Origin: JBGAWK01 sp044227665
Lineage (GTDB): Bacteria; Bacteroidota; Bacteroidia; Chitinophagales; JADIYW01
Assembly (NCBI GenBank): GCA_044227665.1
Contig: JBGAWK010000019.1
Span: 1-39,833 of the forward strand
Length of the DNA stretch: 39,833 nucleotides
Direction: 5' to 3'
Below are positions 25,720 through 33,663 of this stretch, in pieces. How positions within the stretch are numbered: position 1 is the stretch's first letter; each line of letters opens with the position of its first letter. Position numbers and translations under genes: made by a program. The notes under the pieces were generated by a model, which had not been told where the DNA came from, did no database searches, and was given only the letters and a program-made list of their open reading frames with translations.

Positions 25720-26700
25720 TCAAGGCATCAATACATTCTCGGTAGAATTATATCCACCCCAGATACCTATAACATCGTCGCCTTTTATATTTCCTTTTAT
25801 CAACACTGTATTTCCAAAAGGACTGCCTTGGTTCTGCCTATTATTCTCCAAGGTACGCCAAAAATCATACGTAGGCTTATCAATGACTGAAAGCTTGACG
25901 ATACAGGTATCTTCGTTTGCCCAATACCCTGTAGAAGCAGGTAAGTCTCTGAAATCTTGTAATATTTCATAGAATTCCAAACCTTTGGGGATAAATACAT
26001 TAATGGAATCCCCATTGATAAATGAATCGTCGAATACTGTCTGGAAAGAAAACAGCCAAGGCTGATAGTTTGTGCGTGTGGTATATTTATAGAATGTTCC
26101 GGCTTCATTAGGATCTTGTAGCTTTCCTCTTAGAAGGCTATGCGTAATCTTAATTTCTTCTATATCGGCAGGCTCTTTATATAACGTATCAAAGCGTATA
26201 GCGGTAGGAGGAATCGCAGTTTGTGCTGTAAAAATTTTGCCCTTATGCATAATTTTAATTCTATAGGACTTCCCAGCTTCGCCTACAAAGGTGCTTCCCA
26301 ATGGTGGGGCGTAAAAAAATATTTTGACAAACCCATTTAATATCGCAGGATCTAACACTGGGATATTAAATGCTAGTGAGGCTTTTATTCTATCCTGTTC
26401 AGGCAGTAGTCCTAACTGATCTGTATTATATTCTTGTAATATCACAGAGTCTGTTTCAGAATATATGGTAATTATTGCGTCATGGACATAATATTTTTCC
26501 ATGTCATTGAGATTTGTAGTGCCAAAAAACTTGGAAGAACGGGTAAGATATACGCTTGGGGGCAGATTCGTTTCTATCTTGCCTTCCACCACTAGTTTCT
26601 CGGTAAGGTCAGGAATTTTTACTTCTATTTCTTCTTCACATGCTGCTATAAATGTCACGATAGACAATAGCAGCACAGCGTATCTCAAAATCTTTGGCAT
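25720..26700 (-). CDS. DUF4249 family lipoprotein
   Basis: A 326-residue exported lipoprotein (signal YAVLLLSIVTFIAAC, then CEEEIEVKIPDLTEKLVVEG). The N-terminal signature with LVVEGKIETNLPPSVYLTRS is diagnostic of DUF4249, a family encoded beside TonB-dependent receptors in Bacteroidota. The rest is beta-rich with YRIKIMHKGKIFTAQTAIPP, the typical second strand block. It presumably sits at the outer membrane and works with the receptor, which is encoded 4 bases upstream in the same operon but is broken. No substrate can be named. Confidence 0.88.
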   Translation of the reverse strand: MPKILRYAVLLLSIVTFIAACEEEIEVKIPDLTEKLVVEGKIETNLPPSVYLTRSSKFFGTTNLNDMEKYYVHDAIITIYSETDSVILQEYNTDQLGLLPEQDRIKASLAFNIPVLDPAILNGFVKIFFYAPPLGSTFVGEAGKSYRIKIMHKGKIFTAQTAIPPTAIRFDTLYKEPADIEEIKITHSLLRGKLQDPNEAGTFYKYTTRTNYQPWLFSFQTVFDDSFINGDSINVFIPKGLEFYEILQDFRDLPASTGYWANEDTCIVKLSVIDKPTYDFWRTLENNRQNQGSPFGNTVLIKGNIKGDDVIGIWGGYNSTENVLMP

Positions 26701-26704
26701 AAGG

Positions 26705-27916
26705 TCAAAATTTAAAATTCCATGTAAATGAAGGAATAATAGGGAATATGGATACTTTTATAGCTTTTGCTGTCAAGGAGCCGTCAAGGTTGTTTCCTTC
26801 GAGTTTGTAATATATAAAATATGTATTTCTTCTATTATATACATTGTATATAGAAAAATTATAGCTGGATTTAAAACGCTTTTGTGGTTTTTTGTTTGGT
26901 GTGCAGGTTACAGAAAAGTCCATACGATGATAGGTAGGCAACCTATAGGAATTGCGTGTGCCATAGCCAAATGCGGGCGTATTTTGAATAAAATAATATT
27001 CCGTAGGTATAGTGAAAGCATTACCTGTGGCGAACACCCAAGTAGTTCCTAATGACCATGCTTTATTGATGTCATATACTAAATTGACCGACACATCATG
27101 ACGTCTGTCGTACTTTGCAGGGTAGGGTTTCCCGTTATTGATGTCTGGAAATTTGCGATAGGTATAGGATAAGGTGTAACCTACCCACCCATTAAATTTG
27201 CCATAATTTTTCTTGGCAAAAAGCTCCAATCCTGTGGACCATCCTCTGCCAAATACAAAGCCTTTTTCGAGTTCTACGTTTAGTTCTTGAACAAAACTTT
27301 CTCCATAGTCTATCTGATTTCGCATATCCTTATAATATACTTCAGCACTCAGTTCATACATATCTTCTTTTAGATTTCTAAAGTAACCCAAAGAATACTG
27401 AACGCCCCATTGCGGTTTCACTAATAGTGAACTCGGCACCCATACATCTGTAGGCAATGTACTATTGGAATTGGATACAAGGTGTACATATTGGTAGTTC
27501 ATAGCTACTCCTGCTTTTATAGAATTTTGTTTATCCCAAGCGTATCTGAGGGCAATGCGAGGTTCGGGACCCAGATAATTTTTTACCTTATCGAATTTAC
27601 CATATATGGTAGAGTCTATATGATTGGCACTAGAATCTGTAGATGTAGCAGTATAAGGACCTGAATGTATAAAGTAACTTAGTCTAAATCCATAACTTAA
27701 TCTTACTTTGCTACTGATATCCCAGTCATCCTGTCCATACCAAGACATCTCGTGTGCATATTTCTTACTCTCCGTAGTCTTAAATTCGGTATCAGCAGAA
27801 GTGGCAGTAGCTGTAGTAGGCGTAAATTTATGGTGTATGTAATGATAGCCGAATTTGAACTTATGATTTACACTATGGAAATAGTCTAGGTCTATTTTAA
27901 TATTATGGTCTCTCAC
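26705..27916 (-). CDS. C-terminal part of a disrupted TonB-dependent receptor
   Basis: This frame begins with a GTG at 27916 that overlaps the stop of the preceding frame (GTGA) and encodes 403 residues of outer-membrane beta-barrel. Examples are FKFGYHYIHHKFTP, YGFRLSYFIHSGP, and YDRRHDVSVNLVYDINKAW. It ends in the aromatic strand SIFPIIPSFTWNFKF, with a C-terminal Phe as in barrel proteins. It has no signal peptide and so cannot be exported alone. It continues the receptor whose N-terminal part ends at 27913, and relatives have further barrel strands between the two, so bases appear to be missing at the junction. It is best read as the second fragment of a pseudogene, or as a sequencing or assembly error. 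Confidence 0.82.
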   Translation of the reverse strand: MRDHNIKIDLDYFHSVNHKFKFGYHYIHHKFTPTTATATSADTEFKTTESKKYAHEMSWYGQDDWDISSKVRLSYGFRLSYFIHSGPYTATSTDSSANHIDSTIYGKFDKVKNYLGPEPRIALRYAWDKQNSIKAGVAMNYQYVHLVSNSNSTLPTDVWVPSSLLVKPQWGVQYSLGYFRNLKEDMYELSAEVYYKDMRNQIDYGESFVQELNVELEKGFVFGRGWSTGLELFAKKNYGKFNGWVGYTLSYTYRKFPDINNGKPYPAKYDRRHDVSVNLVYDINKAWSLGTTWVFATGNAFTIPTEYYFIQNTPAFGYGTRNSYRLPTYHRMDFSVTCTPNKKPQKRFKSSYNFSIYNVYNRRNTYFIYYKLEGNNLDGSLTAKAIKVSIFPIIPSFTWNFKF

Positions 27917-28914
27917 GCCAGATTATTCTCTTCTGTATTATACACAAACACATCTCTGCCGAAATACCCACTCAGATATATTCTATCTTTATCGGACAGG
28001 ATATAATTGGCTTTCACATTCAGGTCATAGAAGTTGTAATTTGTGCCTGCAAAGTCCGTTTTTTTTAGGAATGGCTGTGCTAGGTCAAATGCATAAGTAC
28101 GGCGGGCAGAAATCAGAAAAGAGCTTTTTTCTTTCTGTATGGGCCCTTGCAAAGTAAGTCTGGAGCTTACTACGCCTATGCCGCCCTCCATTTCAAATCG
28201 TTTATTGTTGCCTTCTTTCATGCTTACATCTACCACTGAAGATATTCTTCCGCCATAAGAAGCCGGCATACCGCCTTTTATCAAGGTAGTATTCTTTACT
28301 GCATCGGCATTGAATACGGAAAAGAACCCGAAAAGATGTCCCACATTATACACGATGGCATCATCTAAGAGTATAAGGTTTTGATCGGGACCACCGCCAC
28401 GAACGTATATACCGGAGTTCCCCTCTCCTGCTGCCTGCACGCCCGGAAGCAACTGTAATGCTTTTATAATATCTACTTCTCCCATGAGTGCGGGAATAGA
28501 TTTTATCCGCTCAGTACTCAGCTCCACCTTCCCCATCTGTGTGCTACTTACATTTTCTTCGGCTTTATTTTCTGTAATCACTATTTCTTCCAATATCTCT
28601 CCGGCAGCACTTAGTTCTATATTTATTTTTTTATCACTATCTAGCTCTACGCTTTTTGTAATATCATCATACCCCAAATATGAAAATGTAACATTGTAAG
28701 TCCCTGGCAGCATGGATATAGAATAATAGCCATAGGCATTGGTGACGGTACCTTTAGGCAGACCTTCGCCATCTGTGTAATATACGTTTACACCTATGAG
28801 GGTCTCTCCATTTTCACTGTCTTTCACATAGCCACTAATGGTGTGTTTTTCTTGCCCTAAAGCAAAAAAAGGCATCATTATCATCATCATACACAGGAGA
28901 AAAGGATTTTGCAT
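27913..28914 (-). CDS. N-terminal part of a disrupted TonB-dependent receptor
   Basis: The 333-residue frame holds a signal peptide (MQNPFLLCMMMIMMPFFALG) and a carboxypeptidase-regulatory-like domain (about 22-105: HTISGYVKDSENGETLIGVN). The plug domain follows (about 120-230: VDIIKALQLLPGVQAAG, IYVRGGGPDQNLILLDDA), then the first barrel strands. It breaks off at LSGYFGRDVFVYNTEENNLA. In relatives this segment leads into a Trp-Gly-Asn strand and roughly 45-60 more residues before the strand that here opens the next frame. The receptor would import an unknown ligand, using TonB energy, with DUF4249 as partner. It lies 15 bases after the protease gene. Confidence 0.85.
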   Translation of the reverse strand: MQNPFLLCMMMIMMPFFALGQEKHTISGYVKDSENGETLIGVNVYYTDGEGLPKGTVTNAYGYYSISMLPGTYNVTFSYLGYDDITKSVELDSDKKINIELSAAGEILEEIVITENKAEENVSSTQMGKVELSTERIKSIPALMGEVDIIKALQLLPGVQAAGEGNSGIYVRGGGPDQNLILLDDAIVYNVGHLFGFFSVFNADAVKNTTLIKGGMPASYGGRISSVVDVSMKEGNNKRFEMEGGIGVVSSRLTLQGPIQKEKSSFLISARRTYAFDLAQPFLKKTDFAGTNYNFYDLNVKANYILSDKDRIYLSGYFGRDVFVYNTEENNLA

Positions 28915-28929
28915 AAATAAATTCTTCTG

Positions 28930-30603
28930 CTATAATACTATTTTGTAATAAAAGTTTTTATTATCGGCTGTTATATTAATAAAGTAAACACCTTTTTTTA
29001 ACATATTGAGTGTATTATCTGCGATATGTATAAATTTCGCGCCCTTAGGCAAAAAGGTAAAGTCTTTTACTACTACGCTTTTGTCATCTAAGATATGAAC
29101 TATGACTTGATTATATTTCTTGTCAAAAAGTAAGCTTACAGAATGGTCATCCGGATTCCACATCAACTTTAGTCTTTCGTTTCTGGAATAATTGCTTATA
29201 CTTTCATTCAAGAGGGCGTAAGCAATTTTGAAATTGGGGACACCATAGCCTATTCTGGCACTAGGTGCAAGATAGGCACTTGCAGACTGCTGTACCGATG
29301 CTATCAAGTCTTCTGCTTTAGCCTCATAGAATGCTTGCCATAGGCAGGCCATCAGTCCCGATATTACGGGTGTGGCAAATGAAGTGCCATAGCCCTCCAT
29401 AATTTGTTCTTGAATATTTAGGATAGGAATTTTATATCCTAGTGCCGATAAATTGGGCTTTACATAGTTATTTTTTATAAATCCCCTAGAGCTGAACTTT
29501 GCCGGCTTAGCATTTATATCTACAGCACCTATAGTAAGTCCTCTGCTTGCATCGGCGGGAAAAGATATATACTTCCACTTCCCATTACCATCATTGCCGG
29601 CACTTACGACTACGAGCATTCCCTTCTGTGCTGCAATATTTACTGCTCTGGTGGCTATCACAGTTTCACCTTCAAGTTCATCCCATGTATGTGATGTATT
29701 TATATCGTCAAAATAATTGTATCCTATAGATGCATTTACAATATCTACACCTGCGCTGTCGGCATATTCTAATGCCATTACGAAATAAAATTCCTCTATA
29801 AGTTCTTCTGCATTGGTATTTTCTGTTTTCAGCAGCCAGTAGTTGGCTTCTGGAGCTGTCCCCACGTAATATTCAGGCAAATTGGCGGCAAGAACACTAA
29901 GCACTTGTGTGCCGTGCTCGCTTGATTTGAAAACATTTTTATCTTTATGTACAAAATCCCAGGAATCTACAATTTTGCCTGAGGATCGTAAGTAGTCAAA
30001 GCATGACATAGAATCTACACCCAAAAAACCGCCATCTAAGACAGCAATATTTATCCCATTGCCTCTAAACCCTTTTTTATGTAAATCTAAGGCATTACAT
30101 TGCTCCATTTGAGGAATGGACGCTCCCAAATTATTTTCTATAAGGTTGTCGGAAATTTCATTATTTATAGTCGCTACACTCTTGGTATTGCTATTGGCAG
30201 GCACAGTGTTCATTTCTCGTCCACCGGCGTAGGTAACATTAGCCACGTATGGAAGTGTCGAAAGATATTTCTCCAAGTCTTTTCTGTCAGCAATTTCTAT
30301 TGCTATGGCATTTAGCCACTTTGAACTTCCCAGTATCTTTGCATTCAAATTTTGTATAGCACTAAAGTATATGGGAGATAGTGGCAAGTCTTTCTCATCC
30401 AATGCAATATTTTGTTTACTTCGTCTGTATATAGATTTTTGACTCAAGTAACTTTCAGGCTCAAAGCAGTTATAGTTGCTTACTTTATTTTCATGAAAGT
30501 ATATGATATATTTTACGGTATTGGATTTCGTGGCTACTGCTTCATTAACACACGTAAAAAGTAGAAAGAAATTGACTAAAAATATGTACTTATTCAATAC
30601 CAT
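28930..30603 (-). CDS. Secreted S8 (subtilisin-like) serine protease with T9SS-type C-terminal domain
   Basis: A 557-residue protein with an N-terminal signal (YIFLVNFFLLFTCVNEAVA), a propeptide-like region (about 28-150) and an S8 catalytic domain (about 160-460). The triad is visible: Asp in IAVLDGGFLGVD, His in SSEHGTQVLSVLAAN and Ser in YGTSFATPVISGLMA; the oxyanion Asn is in VVVSAGNDGNG. The last 75 residues form a beta domain ending LKKGVYFINITADNKNFYYK, the pattern of type A T9SS sorting domains, so secretion to the surface through T9SS is likely. The ATG lies 14 bases inside the upstream lipoprotein gene, indicating coupled translation. Confidence 0.92.
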   Translation of the reverse strand: MVLNKYIFLVNFFLLFTCVNEAVATKSNTVKYIIYFHENKVSNYNCFEPESYLSQKSIYRRSKQNIALDEKDLPLSPIYFSAIQNLNAKILGSSKWLNAIAIEIADRKDLEKYLSTLPYVANVTYAGGREMNTVPANSNTKSVATINNEISDNLIENNLGASIPQMEQCNALDLHKKGFRGNGINIAVLDGGFLGVDSMSCFDYLRSSGKIVDSWDFVHKDKNVFKSSEHGTQVLSVLAANLPEYYVGTAPEANYWLLKTENTNAEELIEEFYFVMALEYADSAGVDIVNASIGYNYFDDINTSHTWDELEGETVIATRAVNIAAQKGMLVVVSAGNDGNGKWKYISFPADASRGLTIGAVDINAKPAKFSSRGFIKNNYVKPNLSALGYKIPILNIQEQIMEGYGTSFATPVISGLMACLWQAFYEAKAEDLIASVQQSASAYLAPSARIGYGVPNFKIAYALLNESISNYSRNERLKLMWNPDDHSVSLLFDKKYNQVIVHILDDKSVVVKDFTFLPKGAKFIHIADNTLNMLKKGVYFINITADNKNFYYKIVL

Positions 30604-31333
30604 GCGCTATGGCAGAATATGTAACTATATATCCATTTTCGGCAGACTCTATCCAAGGCTTATTTGTATTATTCTGCCTTTGTACGTTCCACAACTCTTT
30701 GTAAATCATACCTACTCCCTTGCCATAGATTTCTTTTGAATAGACTTTCTCAAATACTGAAAAGCGACGAGGATCATTATCTATATAATTTTTTTGGATT
30801 ACGGTGACAGTAGAATCGTAATTGTGGCCCTGCAAAGAATAGGGCTTATTGACATCTATCATCTGATAGTTCCAGTCTTCTTTGAACAAGACAGGGAGTA
30901 TGGATTGGTCTATATATTTGTTGCCATTCCAAGTCAAGTCTTCCGTAGGAGGAAAGGCAAACTTTATAAATCTGAGGTTGTCCTCTACCCTTTCCAAGGA
31001 TCTTTCTGTACGGGTCGCATACCATACATTTAGAAACTTCCATGTATCACTACTCGTATTCCTTATGTACCGCTCAATACGCATACTGGGGCGTCCTAAA
31101 TTATCTTCAAACTGTGATTCTATCTTCTCTTTGATTTGAAATTTTGTAGTTATGACCAATACTGGTGTAAAAAAATCATTATACGTGGTAGAATCTACTG
31201 CATACACGACATATCTACCTATTTCCGATGGAGAATAATCATACTGTAGTTTGGAAAAATCTACAGGCTTGTCCTCTTTTTTGCAAGCAAATAATAGAAG
31301 ACTTATCGTAGCAACATATATGATTTTTTTCAT
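30590..31333 (-). CDS. Lipoprotein of unknown function
   Basis: Starting at MKKIIYVATISLLLFAC (31333), the protein has 247 residues with a lipobox (LLFAC) followed by KKEDKPVDF. A start three codons earlier is possible. The mature part is beta-rich, with many aromatic and charged residues (SPSEIGRYVVYAVDSTTYND, RPSMRIERYIRNTSSDTWKF, VGMIYKELWNVQRQNN). I do not recognise a named family, although small lipoproteins with this start-of-domain pattern are frequent in Bacteroidota. It appears to be the first gene of an operon with the S8 protease (14-base overlap), the receptor and DUF4249. Upstream TAACTTTA near 31346 is a one-mismatch -7 box. Confidence 0.85.
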   Translation of the reverse strand: MKKIIYVATISLLLFACKKEDKPVDFSKLQYDYSPSEIGRYVVYAVDSTTYNDFFTPVLVITTKFQIKEKIESQFEDNLGRPSMRIERYIRNTSSDTWKFLNVWYATRTERSLERVEDNLRFIKFAFPPTEDLTWNGNKYIDQSILPVLFKEDWNYQMIDVNKPYSLQGHNYDSTVTVIQKNYIDNDPRRFSVFEKVYSKEIYGKGVGMIYKELWNVQRQNNTNKPWIESAENGYIVTYSAIAHGIE

Positions 31334-31480
31334 AATCTGCATAAAGTTATATATTCAGACGTAAATCTGATCAAAAAAGTTGAGATAGTGTAAAATAAAA
31401 AGTAATAATTATCCTGATTAAGGGCATTAATGCACCTGTTTTTTTTACTATCTTTTGATTTACAAGGTCATTAACTTTCT

Positions 31481-31612
31481 ATGGCAGGTATAAAAGTAGA
31501 GGGACTTAGAGCCTGTCTAAAAATAGCAAAAGCGATGAACAGTAGTAAAACGAGTCAATCCATGATACAGTTAGCCATGATAAAATTTATGCTTAACAGA
31601 ATCAAAAACTAA
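31481..31612 (+). pseudogene. Possible remnant of a transposase C-terminus
   Basis: A short open frame of 43 codons lies alone in the 380-base gap between divergent genes (31334-31724). Its end, QSMIQLAMIKFMLNRIKN, resembles the last helix of IS5-group transposases, where a similar MIQLAxIxxMLxR tail precedes the stop. Nothing before ATG 31481 stays open in this frame, no DDE residues are present and no clear inverted repeats flank it, so any element is long decayed. It could also be a chance frame. The rest of the gap has only the 10-base palindrome GCATTAATGC (31424-31433) and a T-run. Confidence 0.35.
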
Positions 31613-31672
31613 AATTTAGATAGCCACTCAATATTATTTAGGGCAATTTAATAACAAACCAATTATTCATCT

Positions 31673-31680
31673 TAAATTTG
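31673..31680 (+). promoter_or_regulatory. Candidate -7 box for the DUF4197 gene
   Basis: TAAATTTG matches TAnnTTTG exactly and lies 44 bases before the ATG at 31725, giving a leader of about 38 bases. No TTG is seen at the proper distance upstream. It is the best promoter candidate for this stand-alone gene. Confidence 0.35.
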
Positions 31681-31724
31681 CACTTGTTTAATAGCACAAA
31701 ATATAATAACTATCGTATAATCTT

Positions 31725-32447
31725 ATGAAAAAAATTCTTCTTCTCTTGCTAGCCACATTGTTTATCGGAGCATGTACCACACAGCAAATCCAACAGACTG
31801 CTGCAATCCTTAGTGGGCTCTCTCAGCCTACAGATTCCGAAGCTGCCGGTGGATTAAAAGATGCCTTAGTACAAGGACTTATCAATGGAACGGGCTTGCT
31901 GTCCAAAGAAGATGGCTTCTTTAAGAATGACCTTGTAAAAATACCTTGGCCTAGTGAGGCACAGTTCGTATTGGATGCCATGACCAAAATAGGCATGGGC
32001 GACAAAGCCGACAAAGTAACATTATCGCTAAATAGAGCAGCAGAAAAAGCCTCGGGCATAGCTCTAGATGTATTCATTGAGGCAGTAAAACAAATGACTA
32101 TATCCGATGCGATACAAATCGTTACAGGCGGTGACGGAGCAGGAACAAATTATCTAAAAAAAGTAACGACCTCTGTACTCACAGAAAGATTTAGACCTAT
32201 AATAGATAAATCCCTAGGCGAAGTCAATGCCACCAAATATTGGACGGATGCAATTTCTATATATAATGCGATACCTTTCACACAGAAAAAAGTCAATACC
32301 GACCTTACGGCTTTTGTTACAGAAAAGGCTTTGAATGGGGTTTTTAAGATGGTAGAAATTGAAGAAAACAAAATACGTAAAGACCCTCTTGCTAGAACTA
32401 CGGCATTGATGAAAAAAGTTTTTGGATTTGCAGATACTAAGAAATAA
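31725..32447 (+). CDS. DUF4197 family lipoprotein
   Basis: A 240-residue exported lipoprotein (MKKILLLLLATLFIGACTTQ, lipobox IGAC). The body is mostly helical and matches DUF4197: GGLKDALVQGLINGT near the N-terminus, SLNRAAEKASGIALDVFIEA in the middle, and ALNGVFKMVEIEENKIRKDP near the end. The family is widespread in Proteobacteria and Bacteroidota without a known function. It is transcribed alone, with 240 bases before coaD and a divergent gene on the other side. Between 32448 and 32675 I see only AT-rich sequence and coaD promoter candidates. Confidence 0.92.
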   Translation: MKKILLLLLATLFIGACTTQQIQQTAAILSGLSQPTDSEAAGGLKDALVQGLINGTGLLSKEDGFFKNDLVKIPWPSEAQFVLDAMTKIGMGDKADKVTLSLNRAAEKASGIALDVFIEAVKQMTISDAIQIVTGGDGAGTNYLKKVTTSVLTERFRPIIDKSLGEVNATKYWTDAISIYNAIPFTQKKVNTDLTAFVTEKALNGVFKMVEIEENKIRKDPLARTTALMKKVFGFADTKK

Positions 32448-32653
32448 TACTAGGTGGAGAGAAATATCTATCCTAATTAATACAAAATAATTTCATAAAA
32501 AGTGTAGCTACTTACTATCCTCCTATACCTTATATAAATATTATAATTCAACAATAAAATTTGCAAAATATACTTTTTTGCTCAATAAATCCCCTATCAA
32601 AAGCGTATATTAAGTTTGTACTTATATACTTTATTTTTGCCGATATTTTCTAC

Positions 32654-32661
32654 TATATTTG
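32654..32661 (+). promoter_or_regulatory. Candidate -7 box for coaD
   Basis: TATATTTG matches TAnnTTTG exactly; transcription would start near 32668, 8-20 bases before the possible coaD starts. A second exact match, TATTTTTG, lies at 32632-32639. The first excludes the far-upstream ATG at 32616 as the start. Confidence 0.4.
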
Positions 32662-32687
32662 GCTTACTAAATAAAATGACGGATGCT

Positions 32688-33173
32688 ATGGAAACCAAAA
32701 AGATAGCCATATTTCCGGGGTCCTTTGATCCTATCACAGCAGGGCATGAAGATGTGGTTCTGCGTGCTTTGCCGCTCTTTGATGAACTTGTGATTGCCAT
32801 AGGTATAAATACGCAGAAAAAGTATCTATTTTCCCTAGAGCAACGTATATCTTGGATAGAGAAAGTATTCCAAGACCATCCTAAGGTATCTATAGAGTCG
32901 TATAATGGACTGACGATAAACTATTGTTTGCAGCGTGGGGCACAATATATTGTAAGAGGTATTCGCTCTTCAGCAGATTTTGAATATGAAAAAACTATCG
33001 CTCACCTCAATAATGCTATGGCTACAGATATAGAAACATTACTCATCCTGTCAAAACCAGAGCTGAGTTCGATATCTTCTACCATAGTTCGTGAAATCAT
33101 TATAGGTGGAGGTGATGTAAGCAAATTTGTGCCTGAAGCTATAGGCAATATTACCCATTACTTCACGAGTTGA
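32688..33173 (+). CDS. coaD: Phosphopantetheine adenylyltransferase
   Basis: CoaD joins 4'-phosphopantetheine and ATP to dephospho-CoA, the fourth step from pantothenate to CoA, in the cytoplasm. The start METKKIAIFPGSFDP gives 161 residues, normal for the family; an ATG four codons upstream (32676) is also possible. Motifs are the nucleotidyltransferase site GSFDPITAGHEDVV (the T/HxGH signature), RGIRSSADFEYE with the conserved Arg-Gly, and the C-terminal ISSTIVREI for the ATP phosphates. The gene end overlaps the convergent DinB-like gene by 11 bases. Confidence 0.94.
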   Translation: METKKIAIFPGSFDPITAGHEDVVLRALPLFDELVIAIGINTQKKYLFSLEQRISWIEKVFQDHPKVSIESYNGLTINYCLQRGAQYIVRGIRSSADFEYEKTIAHLNNAMATDIETLLILSKPELSSISSTIVREIIIGGGDVSKFVPEAIGNITHYFTS

Positions 33174-33663
33174 TGCTGACCAATCCAAATTGTGAAAGGT
33201 GGTGTACAAAGTGCTTATACTGAAATTGTAGCCAACCCTCTTTGTCTAATATACCAAAAATAGGATGTATCGCAGTAGTAAAATCAGACTCATTTATTTT
33301 AGCTAAAAATTCATCTATCTTACTATTAAGCATTTCTTTTGCTTCTGCCAATGACCCTGTCATAAGCGGTGGAGGTGCATCCTTAGGCAATAGCGGAAAT
33401 TTGAAATTTCGCATGAGACCATAGTCACTGAACAAAAAATCTCTATTGCGCTCCAATTTATCGGCAGGAGTAAGAACTTGCATAGGGAAAATTCCCAATG
33501 CAAAATTGATAGGCATCACGAGATGTTCCAGCGCATGATGTATCGTCATATATCCCCATAAAGCCTTCTCATCACCTTTGACATTTTCGATTATAGCCTT
33601 CACCTCGCAACGAAAATAGGCTTCTATATCTTCAGGTATATGTAATAATGGGCGCTCCGTCAT
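33163..33663 (-). CDS. DinB-like / DUF1569-type four-helix protein
   Basis: A 166-residue soluble protein, probably helical. MTIHHALEHLVMPINFALG and the closing KHFVHHLSQFGL give the His pattern of the DinB-like superfamily (possible metal ligands). The EGWLQFQYKHFVHHLSQFG end is close to DUF1569 members. PLLPKDAPPPLMTG is a typical loop between helices. DinB-like proteins include thiol-dependent transferases and many of unknown role, so no activity is claimed. Its ATG overlaps the stop of the acyl-CoA dehydrogenase gene (ATGA), so the two are translationally coupled. Its 3' end overlaps coaD on the other strand. Confidence 0.75.
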   Translation of the reverse strand: MTERPLLHIPEDIEAYFRCEVKAIIENVKGDEKALWGYMTIHHALEHLVMPINFALGIFPMQVLTPADKLERNRDFLFSDYGLMRNFKFPLLPKDAPPPLMTGSLAEAKEMLNSKIDEFLAKINESDFTTAIHPIFGILDKEGWLQFQYKHFVHHLSQFGLVSINS

